NCBI GenBank assembly: GCA_051294375.1
Contig: JBJCIZ010000239.1
Location: 3,886,402-3,950,401 of the forward strand
Direction: 5' to 3'
Length of the DNA: 64,000 nt
From: Paraspadella gotoi
Taxonomy: Eukaryota; Chaetognatha
Shown piece after piece: positions 26,541-37,300 of the stretch. A model generated the notes under the pieces. It was not told the DNA's origin and made no database searches. It saw only the letters and a list, made by a program, of their open reading frames with translations. The stretch's first letter is position 1; each line of letters opens with the position of its first letter. A program made the translations under genes and the position numbers.

Positions 26541-26713
26541 GTTCAACGGACGCTACGACGAACGCGGACAAGGACCCCCCGTCGGGGCTACTACCCCTCC
26601 ACAGCCGGGCGGCGCAACAAACATCAGCCCCTACCCATCTCTTCATGCAGCCCGCGCAAGTCCCAAATCCGGAAACTGCGCCTACTTGGGCCAAGTGCAA
26701 ACCCCTGTTCAGG
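26541..26713 (+). pseudogene. Truncated duplicate of VWC gene exon 2
   Basis: Starts after CTACAG with GTTCAACGGACGC, as exon 2 does at 29277, and runs into the 25-N gap after about half the exon. Homopolymer-type indels (for example CCCCCC for CCCCC, GGGG for GGG) break the frame that is intact in the right copy. Confidence 0.6.
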
Positions 26714-27754
26714 NNNNNNNNNNNNNNNNNNNNNNNNNAAGAAAGAAAGAAAGAAAGAAAGATAGAGCGGTTAAGATGTCAAATCATTATGAATAGAAAG
26801 GATAATAAGTGAAGAAGAAAAAAAAAATGAAATTGAGGAAAACAACAAAAAAAAAGAAAAATGAAGAAAAAAAAGAAAAAAAGCAAAAAGTCATGTTCAA
26901 ATTCTTCTTTTTTTTCTTTACGGCAAACATAAAAATAAAGGGCGGGAAAGGGGAGAGAGAGACGAGAGAGAGAGGAGAGGAAGAGAGAGAGAGAGAGAGC
27001 CACCTTTTTTTCACTTCTTGTAAAACTAAAAGGGAAAAAAAAAGAAGCGAACTTTTTTTTTTAATTCGATCCTTCATAAACAAAATCAAAGTTTTTGCCA
27101 TTTATTATGTAATTTACCGGATTAACCGCATGAACCGATTCCACCTTCGCTCACCGCTTCTTATTTTTTACAGTAAAATTTTTTTACAGTGGATCCCCCT
27201 GTACCTGACGAGATGCATCGCTCAGTTGTTTTTTTTTTTTTTAGTACCGAAGAATGAATGTTAAGTAATGTATTGCAAATAAATGTAATGAAAAAACTAA
27301 GATTTAATTTTTTATAACAACAAATCTTGCATTAAGAGTGTAAAATCTATACAAAAACTATTTCTATTTAATAAAAATTCGATTCATTTTATAAAATTAT
27401 ACATTATTTTTTAATCTGTTTGGAAGTAGTTGCCAGACAGCTGTTGAAGAACTTAATTTTAATTTAAAATTAACTTTTAATGTCTCTCAAAAATTTTATA
27501 TGCAACAATAAATGAGAGAGGAAAACGTTTTTATTCTCTATCGTAATAATAATATTAATGATAATGTTAATCATCGTAATAATTTTTTTTCAGCTTCGAG
27601 AATCTCATATCAGTTTTAACTCAGTAAACAAAAAAACCTGATAAATGAAAAGAATTTGTAAATGAACTCAAAAAGCTCTCAAATTCCGTATCGGGTTACA
27701 ATAAAATGAGCAGAGCTTAAGGATCAATAAAGTATAATTCAAGAATGGAATTTC

Positions 27755-27802
<48 letters not shown>

Positions 27803-28692
27803 GAGGGAAAAAATTTAAAGTAAAAAAACCTGGTTTCATCGTTAAAAGTTCAGACCGGCATAAGTTAAAAAAAAATCAGAGAAAAAAAAACTTAAAGCGT
27901 TTAAATTACACGAAAATGTTTTTCTCCTTCTTAACGATTTAACTATTTTTTTTACCACGCTCCTCATTTCCTGATTTTTTTGTTTCATGCGCGGTATTTT
28001 CTAATTATTTTCTCATTATGTTCTACTTTTTAAATATATATATATGAACGTCAAATTGTTTGATCGCTAAAAATTCGTCTCTTTACATCGGTTATGTTTT
28101 TATGGGCAATCAATTTTTTTTAATCTTTGAAAATTTTTTTTTTTAATGAAGGATATTTTTGATTTGTTAGATTTTTTTTCTTCATAATAATACCTTTTCA
28201 TGCTTTTTAATTTTTATATTGTTCATTTTTTTAAAATTATTTTTATAATTTAAGTAAGTTTTTTTCTGTTTCTTTTTCTGCGCCTCTGTCGGTTGATATT
28301 AAATTACTACAAACAAAATTTAAAAAAAAATATCCATTAATATTAATATATTAATAAATATTAATATGGATAATTAAGCTATCTCGTCTCCCGACTTTAT
28401 ACTTTAGACTCTATTCATTTTTCTTTTTATTATTTCTTTCTCAAAATCCATATCACTTTTATTCTTTTTTCTCCCCTTTTTTTTATTTAATTCTATTTCT
28501 TTCCACCAACACACCCTCCCCTTAAACCCAACCCTCAAAACCGCCCCCTCTTCCTCCTCCCATAGATGAAACCCTGATAAGCTCCTCTTCCTTCTTCGTC
28601 CGGAAGCCCCCCCCAAAAAAGGAGGCGTCGCCGCTCCTCCTCCTCTTCCTCCTCGATACCGCCCTCTTCCCGCCAAATCCTCCGCCTCCATC

Positions 28693-28921
28693 ATGGCGTA
28701 TACCACCTCCACCCACCGACGCCTCCCCCGTCTCTCCCTCTTCCTCTTCCTCTTCCTTCTCCACATCTCCACGTGGCGAACGATCGACGCCAAGAGCGGC
28801 TACGACTACGGCGCCAACGGGCGCGGCGGCGGCGCCCACGGCGCCCTCTATCCGCGCGGGAACCGTAACGGTCGTCTGCCCGCTTATCAGACCAGAACGC
28901 GGATGTCGGGCAACGGTTTTG
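28693..28921 (+). CDS. VWC gene exon 1 (signal peptide)
   Basis: ATG at 28693 in a good context (CATCATGG). Residues 1-33 form a signal peptide: basic RRLPR, then the hydrophobic core LSLFLFLFLL, with likely cleavage after TIDA. The mature start KSGYDYGANG is Gly/Arg-rich. The 5' UTR upstream is pyrimidine-rich. The exon reads up to the TA that begins the TIR element; the exact donor is uncertain (GTTTTG at 28917 or GTAGTC at 28921), because the two assembled copies differ by single-base indels just upstream. Confidence 0.65.
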
Positions 28922-31900
28922 TAGTCGGTCATTGCGGAAAAGTTCAAACCGCCAATAAGCATGTCACCTTCAGTCGTAACCCGGTTGCTCTTCGAGTCAA
29001 ACCATCAGCTAAGGAAGCGTGAGGATGGCCGTAAATCACGTTGGAGGACTGGAAAACCCCCAATCGTGGATAGTAGTCTTTCAGCGCATGGTGAACCTAA
29101 CAAGGCTTCTTCCAGACCTTTAGAGCGGCTTACAGATCTCCTCATGCTTCCCGTACGCTAGCTGGCTTTGAACAGACCCTTGTGCCTAAAGGTCACGAGC
29201 CAATAGCTTTACTCGTTGAGCAATATAAGTGGCATGCTTATAGGCAGGTCGAACTTTCCGCATTGCCCGACTACAGGTTCAACGGACGCTACGACGAACG
29301 CGGACAAGGACCCCCGTCGGGCTACTACCCTCCACCGCCGGGCGGCGCCAACAACAATCAGCCCCCTACCCATCTCTTCATGCAGCCGCGCAAGTTTCCC
29401 AAATCCGGAAACTGCGCCTACTTGGCCAAGTGCACCACCTGTCAGGACGCTTGCCCGCCGCCGCCCGGCGGATGCAACAAGCCCACGCAGGTGCCGACGC
29501 CGAGAGGCGAGAATCCGACGGACTGTTGCCCTCAGTGGAAGTGCGGGGTGCCGGCGAAGCATCTGCCCGGAGGTGGAGTGGAGATCGGTGTCACAGTGGA
29601 CGGGAAAGTCTGTATCATCGGGACGCCGGGTTGCAGGTTGGGAGAGAAAAAAATAAGGGGAGGGGGGAGAGCGGGACAGGGCGAGGGTGAGAAAATGTTT
29701 GTTTAATTTTGTTTTGTTTCTATTTTGTTGGGCATAATTCGGTTTTGATTCTTTTGATTAGTTTTGTTTNNNNNNNNNNTAATTCGGTTTTGATTCTTTT
29801 GGTTAGTTTTGTTTTTCTTACTTTATTTAGTTTCGAAAGTTGTTTTTAGATGGTTTTGTGTTATAAAGTTTTTAAAATATTTGAACAAATTTTGTTAGTT
29901 ATTATTCGGTGTTTTTATATTTTGATTGTCCTTGTTTTATATATTTTTGTTTGTTTTTTAAAAGTTTGTTATGATATGTTTCTTTTTTGTTTGTTATGAT
30001 TTGTTTTTATTTAGTTTATTTTTAATTCTTTTAATCTGTTTGTCATGCTTCGTTTTAAGTTTGCTTATTAATGTTTTCTATTTTTTTTATCTTTCTTTGC
30101 ACATGTTTAATGCTATTTTGAATATTAACAATTATAATCAGTAGTCAGCCAATATAAATCAATAAAAACTATCCTGACTTTAGAATCCATAATCAATAAC
30201 TACATATTAAAATATCACTTCATTTTAAAAACTTAAAAAATATAAAAATATTAAATAAAAAAACGAACAAGGTCCCCATTCCAAGTCCGAACGCTCGCTT
30301 TAAAAAAAAATTAAATTTTCCCGCCATCCGATTCAACGCAGATTGGCCGACATTCGGGAGGCGGTGGGCCAATCAGAGACCGCCGCCTCGCAAGACAAAA
30401 AGCCGGAAATGAACAAGTGACGTCATTTCGTCTTATTCTAAAAAAAGGACGATTAAAAAAAAACAAAAAAAAGAGTCGCTCCTTTCATAAAAAAACAAAC
30501 AAAACAACTCATACCTCAATTTCGTTTCGTTTTCTGTTTTCTTTTTCGTTTTTTGTTTTTAACGTCATGTTTCTTTTTGTCGTTTGTCTTTTCTTTCGCC
30601 ATAACCCGCATTGCATGATAATTAACCGGAATTAACCATCATTAACTGTTAACTCGAGTTAATTTCATTCAGACACATCTTTTTTTAAGGTGATATATGG
30701 TTCAAAAAGCAATAAATTTAAATCCTGTTAAAAAAAACGGTGATTGACCGACTAACTGATAAAATTCAGACAAGACCTGTCGGTCGGTCAGTCGGTCTGT
30801 CAACAATGGCTTTTATTTTGTCGCACCGTTTGGACTTAATGGTTCCTTGTTTGTATTTGATAATAACATTAATAATAACGAATAAACCCACCTTGATGTT
30901 TTAAAATTTTGTTTTTGTTTTTGGAATTAAAAAGAAATTTTGTAGACTTAAAAAAAAATAAAATAAAGGCATCCATCCCAACCAATAATTTTAAAAACCG
31001 CCCCATTTCTGATTATATTTATTATTAAGATATTTTTTTAGGTTTAAACTGCTAGTTTAGGATTATTAGTAGGGATTAGGCTACCGATTACGATTTTGGT
31101 TAACAATTTTTGTTAGGGATCAATGTTAGTGATTAGGTTATGGTCAGAGATTGAGTAGCCAATTCGGGCCTTATTTTCCCGGACGCCCATTTTATCTCAA
31201 ATTTGGTTCGGTCGGGAATAGGCGAGGTATTCGATAAGTGATTATGGTTGGGGACTTGGCTTTGTGATTAAGGTTAGGAATTTAGGTTAGGGATTAGTAT
31301 TAGGGTTAAAGGTTAAGGTTAAAATTAGGGTTTAGTATTTAGTTAGGGTTAGAGATTAGGGTTACAGATTAGTTTTATAGTTTAAAAATAATTTTAGCTT
31401 AAAATTAAAATTATAGAAAAAACGAACAAAAAGGGGGCACTCTCGAAAAAGAGAGCCTCTTACCCACTCGCTTCATTACCCACCACAGACGAGCGGAATT
31501 GACGAGTTGGACGACTTTGCATTTTGGGCGAACCCGGTTGTGGAGAAATCGCATCACGGACGACGGGCGACCCTGCATGGTGGGTAGGGGTGTGATTTAA
31601 TGGATCACGGGATTTGGTAGGTTGTTTGGGTAGCGGAGGATTGTTGTTTGGTTGGTAGCGTGGTTCGGTGGGGGCGTTTGCGTGGTATGGATCGGTTGTG
31701 TGTTTGTTAGTGTGGCCGTTGTGTGGTGTATAGTCTAGTAGTGGGACGGTTCCGTGGTTGCGCTTGTTGTGGGCTGTGGTTGTGAGTTTGGTAGTAGGGC
31801 GTGGATATGATTTATGGTCGTGAAATATAAAGTTTAAAATAAAGTTTAAAAACCAATAGTTAATCCCCATGTTGCCCTTCAAATTATATATTTCTATCAA

Positions 31901-33345
31901 AATGGGTACGATTCTTCAACCCCTACTCCCTCGCCCACTTAAGGTGGGCACCCCTGGTTGTCAACCCGCCGGGGTCGACTCCGACGGACGCCCTGCATCC
32001 TCGGCACACCGCGGTTGCGGCAGCGGAACCATCGTCGGTATCACCGTCGACGGCAAACCCTGCATTCTCGGCACCCCGGTTGCGGCAAGAGTCGGCGTCG
32101 ACGATAACGGACTCCCTTGTCTCATCGGCACACCGGGTTGCGGAGAAGTGGGCGTCGACGCGGACGGAAAACCCTGCAAACTGGGACCCCGGGGTGCAGG
32201 AGGATTCCGGAGGTGAGAGAGAGAAAGGCGGGGAATATTATCGAAGAATATTATGAAAATTACGTGGCAATTTTTTTTTTTTATAGAAATAGGGAGTAAA
32301 GAAAGGGTAAATACAAAGAAATAGGGAGTATAATACTGAAAACAAGTTTACTGCATATGCAAATGAATTTTGGGGCATTTTAAAAACTTTAAAAAGGGAG
32401 ACAAAAGAGATGGAGTGGAAGATATAAGCGGTTTCACCGGAAACGAGTGGGGGAGAGAGAGAGAGAGAGCAGAGAAGAGAGAGAGAGAGAGAGACAGAAG
32501 AGAGACAGAGACAGAGAGATTGTTCTTCTTCTTTACCCAAGGCGGATCGACCGGAGGAGACGGCGGTGGCACCGGAATCGTTCCTGGTCGAGACTACGGA
32601 CCCGAAGGTTGGGACGGAAAGGGTGGATGCATCATCAACGGAAAGAGGTGATTGGTTGATTGATCGATCGATTGATTGATTGATTATCGATCGATCGAGT
32701 GAGCTAAACTAACTGATTATTTAAAAGATTGATTGTTTATTTGACTGATTAGACTATTGAAGGAGTTATAGATCGATTGAGCAATTAGTAACAAATCGTC
32801 GAACGATTGATTGATGAAGTGATGGATTGATTGTTGATGAATTGGATCGATTGAATTACTGATGGTTATATTGATAATTAATTTATCGATTATGAACGAA
32901 CGAACGAAAGACGAAGAACGATTGATTGAATATGTAGATTTTCTTTCCTCCTCTCTCACATTTTTTCAACATTCATTCGTTTCCATGTCGTTCCATGTCT
33001 TGCCAACCCCGTTCCATGTCTCCTCATCCTCCCCATGCTTTTTTCCCCCGTCGACGCTGACTCCCCAGATTCCAGAACGGCGACGTCTTCAACGACGGAT
33101 GCGTCCGCAAATGCATCTGCAAGAACGGGATACTTCGAGTGCAATCCGATGTGCGAATCGTCGTGCCCCCGATCAATTGCAGGAATCGAGGCAGAGAAAA
33201 GAACCGGGGGAGTGTTGCCTACCTGGGAATGGCGAATAAGGGTGAGAGAGGGGGCTGGGGAGGGAGAGAGAGAGTTAGAGGAGGAGAGAGTGTGTTCCAG
33301 ACCTGACAGTGCGATAAGGTGAAAGGGGTTAAAAGAGGGAAAAAG

Positions 33346-33419
<74 letters not shown>

Positions 33420-34254
33420 TATGACTTTCTTTCTCTCCTCTCTCTCTTCCTCTCCCTCCCTGCTCTCTTTCATCCCCATTTTTATTCTCAACCCTTCTCC
33501 CTCCTCTCTTCTTCCCTCCTCCCTCTCTCTCCCATCCTTCCTCTCCTCCCTCCAGGTCTTCTGCACCTTCAACGGCAAGCGCTACGAAGTCGGCGAAAAA
33601 GTGGACAACGGCTGCGAAGGTCAATGCATTGCGCGCCGAATCCGGCATGATGTACTGCGTGCCGTTTTGCCCTCAGACGAGGGTCATGCCTCGGCGATGT
33701 GTCCCAATCCTAAACTGATCAGCGGACGGACGGAACTTCGGTCATCTCCCCGGCGACTTGTTGCGATAGGTCATTGTTCTTGTTGTTAATTGTTCTTGTT
33801 GTAGATGTTAATGTTGTTATAGTTGTTGTTTTGGTTGATGTTATTGTTTTATGTTTGTTGTTTGTTATTTTTTTGCATTACTGTTTTTGTAGTTGAATGT
33901 TGTTATGTGTTGTTGGTTGTTATTTCTATTGTTTTTGTTATTCCTAATGTTTTGTAGGTTTTTTAGTTGTTGTTAATTTATTACGTTTTTGTTTTCGTTT
34001 TTAACTTTGTTGTTAAAAAAATCGTTTTTCTTTTACTTACTTTAAATATCTTTAAAAATATATCTATTTTTAGAAGACAACGCTAACATCCACCGCCAGA
34101 AATAAATGATAAAATCTAAAAATAATAAGTAAATAAAAAAAAAAACATAAAATCTCTAAAGATAGAATGGTGTAATTTTGCCAATTTTCTCTAATAGGAT
34201 TATTGTTTAATTTTTTAGTCAGTCGCTCTGTGAAAATGACATCCCGGGAGGGCG

Positions 34255-34343
<89 letters not shown>

Positions 34344-37300
34344 CTCCTCTCTCTCAAAACGAAACCAAAACTCCTGCCGAATTCCGCACATCATTTTTTT
34401 TCCTTGAGATTTTTTTTAAGGCCGTAAAATTGTTTTCTTCTTTTCAAAGTCACAAGTTTATTTCACTTCGTAAGTTTATTTTTTCTGTCGAATCTTTTAC
34501 GAAGAAAAGTTTAAATTAAAAAGAAACAGTTTTTTAAAAATATTACTGGTATTAAATATCTTCAAAAAAAACTTAAAATGAATTCATATTCATTTTCGTT
34601 AAAAACAAATCGTGTTTAAATAATTTAATGTATGAAATGTTAAATATAATTTAAAAAAGAAAAGAGAAAAATATTAAAAATAAAAAGAGAAAGAAGGAAA
34701 GGAAAGAAAGAAAGAAAGAAAGAAGAAAGAAAGAAAGATNNNNNNNNNNNNNNNNNNNNNNNNNTTTTGCGTTACTGTTTTTGTAGTTGATGTTGTTATG
34801 TGTGTTGTGGTTGTTATTTCTATTGTTTTTGTTATTTTTAATGTTTTTGTAAGTGTTTTTGTTGTTGTTAATTTACGTTTTTTGTTTTCTTTTTTAACTT
34901 GTTAAAAAAATTGCTTTTCTTTTACTTACTTTAAATATCTTTAAAAAAATATATCTATTTTTAGAAGACAACGCTAACATCCACCGCCCAGAAATAAATG
35001 ATAAAATCTAAAAATNNNNNNNNNNNNNNNNNNNNNNNNNNNNNNNNNNNNNNNNNNNNNNNNNNNNNNNNNNNNNNNNNNNNNNNNNNNNNNNNNNNNN
35101 NNNNNNNNNNNNNNNNNNNNNNNNNNNNNNNNNNNNNNNNNNNNNNNNNNNNNNNNNNNNNNNNNNNNNNNNNNNNNNNNNNNNNNNNNNNNNNNNNNNN
35201 NNNNNNNNNNNNNNNNNNNNNNNNNNNNNNNNNNNNNNNNNNNNNNNNNNNNNNNNNNNNNNNNNNNNNNNNNNNNNNNNNNNNNNNNNNNNNNNNNNNN
35301 NNNNNNNNNNNNNNNNNNCGAATTCGCACATCATTTTTTTTCCTTGAGATTTTTTTAAGGCCGTAAAATTGTTTCTTCTTTTCAAAGTCACAAGTTTATT
35401 TNNNNNNNNNNNNNNNNNNNNNNNNNNNNNNNNNNNNNNNNNNNNNNNNNNNNNNNNNNNNNNNNNNNNNNNNNNNNNNNNNNNNNNNNNNNNNNNNNNN
35501 NNNNNNNNNNNNNNNNNNNNNNNNNNNNNNNNNNNNNNNNNNNNNNNNNNNNNNNNNNNNNNNNNNNNNNNNNNNNNNNNNNNNNNNNNNNNNNNNNNNN
35601 NNNNNNNNNNNNNNNNNNNNNNNNNNNNNNNNNNNNNNNNNNNNNNNNNNNNNNNNNNNNNNNNNNNNNNNNNNNNNNNNNNNNNNNNNNNNNNNNNNNN
35701 NNNNNNNNNNNNNNNNNNNNNNNNNNNNNNNNNNNNNNNNNNNNNNNNNNNNNNNNNNNNNNNNNNNNNNNNNNNNNNNNNNNNNNNNNNNNNNNNNNNN
35801 NNNNNNNNNNNNNNNNNNNNNNNNNNNNNNNNNNNNNNNNNNNNNNNNNNNNNNNNNNNNNNNNNNNNNNNNNNNNNNNNNNNNNNNNNNNNNNNNNNNN
35901 NNNNNNNNNNNNNNNNNNNNNNNNNNNNNNNNNNNNNNNNNNNNNNNNNNNNNNNNNNNNNNNNNNNNNNNNNNNNNNNNNNNNNNNNNNNNNNNNNNNN
36001 NNNNNNNNNNNNNNNNNNNNNNNNNNNNNNNNNNNNNNNNNNNNNNNNNNNNNNNNNNNNNNNNNNNNNNNNNNNNNNNNNNNNNNNNNNNNNNNNNNNN
36101 NNNNNNNNNNNNNNNNNNNNNNNNNNNNNNNNNNNNNNNNNNNNNNNNNNNNNNNNNNNNNNNNNNNNNNNNNNNNNNNNNNNNNNNNNNNNNNNNNNNN
36201 NNNNNNNNNNNNNNNNNNNNNNNNNNNNNNNNNNNNNNNNNNNNNNNNNNNNNNNNNNNNNNNNNNNNNNNNNNNNNNNNNNNNNNNNNNAAGTTCCATC
36301 TCTGAAACCTATAAAATCTTAAAGTATACCCCTTAATGTGGTAGGTCAGTAAAATTTAATAAAGGCAGGACTTTTTAAAAATTTTTGAAGTTTTTTTATA
36401 AAAACTTTTAAGTAGTTTAGTGAATATGCTTACAATTTGAATGTCNNNNNNNNNNNNNNNNNNNNNNNNNNNNNNNNNNNNNNNNNNNNNNNNNNNNNNN
36501 NNNNNNNNNNNNNNNNNNNNNNNNNNNNNNNNNNNNNNNNNNNNNNNNNNNNNNNNNNNNNNNNNNNNNNNNNNNNNNNNNNGTTCGAACGAATGTTTAA
36601 TTTTAATATTTAGCATTATAGTAATTTGGAGTATATATATATTTTATTCGTTTACAACTAACCGTTGACACATTACATGGCACAACAAAAAAAATTACTA
36701 AATAATCTCATCATAACGATTGTCATTTGTTTTCTTAATAAAGCAGCGACAGAGAGACATCTGTTAACGACTGCTCGAACCTCAATCGCGAAGAAAACAA
36801 AAGTCTTTACGTCTACAAATATTTATATTGNNNNNNNNNNNNNNNNNNNNNNNNNNNNNNNNNNNNNNNNNNNNNNNNNNNNNNNNNNNNNNNNNNNNNN
36901 NNNNNNNNNNNNNNNNNNNNNNNNNNNNNNNNNNNNNNNNNNNNNNNNNNNNNNNNNNNNNNNNNNNNNNNNNNNNNNNNNNNNNNNNNNNNNNNNNNNN
37001 NNNNNNNNNNNNNNNNNNNNNNNNNNNNNNNNNNNNNNNNNNNNNNNNNNNNNNNNNNNNNNNNNNNNNNNNNNNNTCGAGACTGATTTCTAATAATAAT
37101 AATAAATATTTTAATAAATTTTTTCCTCTTCTTCTTCCTCTCCTCTTCCTCCTCCCCTCCAAAAGATGGGAGTGCGACTTTAGACGCATCGATCGAACCT
37201 GCATGTACAAAGGCACCCGCTACCAGGACGGCGAATCCTTCGAGGACGGCTGCGACTGGAACTGCAAGTGTTACGCGGGAAAGATCAGCTGCAGCAGCAA

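Larger units (their letters stand above)
23900..26713 (+). repeat. Direct duplication D, left copy (includes partial VWC gene 5' end)
   Basis: A 2.8-kb block repeated at 26739-29440. From left to right: A/G-rich and GA tracts, AT-rich sequence, a TTAATATTAATAT palindromic stretch near 25600, a pyrimidine-rich leader, exon 1 of the VWC gene, the TIR element and the start of exon 2. It is cut by the 25-N gap. Near the gap its coding part is frameshifted relative to the right copy, so it looks like an error-prone extension of the contig end. Confidence 0.85.
26739..29440 (+). repeat. Direct duplication D, right copy
   Basis: Second copy of 23900-26713, starting at the 25-N gap in an AAGA-type tract. 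The coding part is intact on this side, so this copy is the better version for the VWC gene; its own left end may be the error-prone part. Confidence 0.85.
29637..31488 (+). other. VWC gene intron 2
   Basis: T-rich (GTTTTG words), with a 10-N gap at 29770-29779 flanked by an almost identical 35-bp sequence on both sides. It carries the promoter-like cluster at 30317-30425 and a TTAGGG-like element at about 30985-31462. The acceptor CCACCACAG ends at 31488. Confidence 0.6.
33770..37165 (+). other. VWC gene intron 6, gap-rich
   Basis: Contains duplication E (33870-34463 and 34765-35401), a CT tract (about 34255-34360) and N gaps at 34740-34764, 35016-35318, 35402-36290, 36446-36582 and 36831-37076. 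The visible islands (36291-36445, 36583-36830) are AT-rich and carry no recognisable exon; an exon could be hidden in the gaps, but exons 6 and 7 join cleanly without one. Confidence 0.5.

Noticed and set aside
25949-26713. A second VWC gene starting at 25.9 kb
   Set aside because: It is the left copy of duplication D; the frame is broken and the copy is cut by the 25-N gap.
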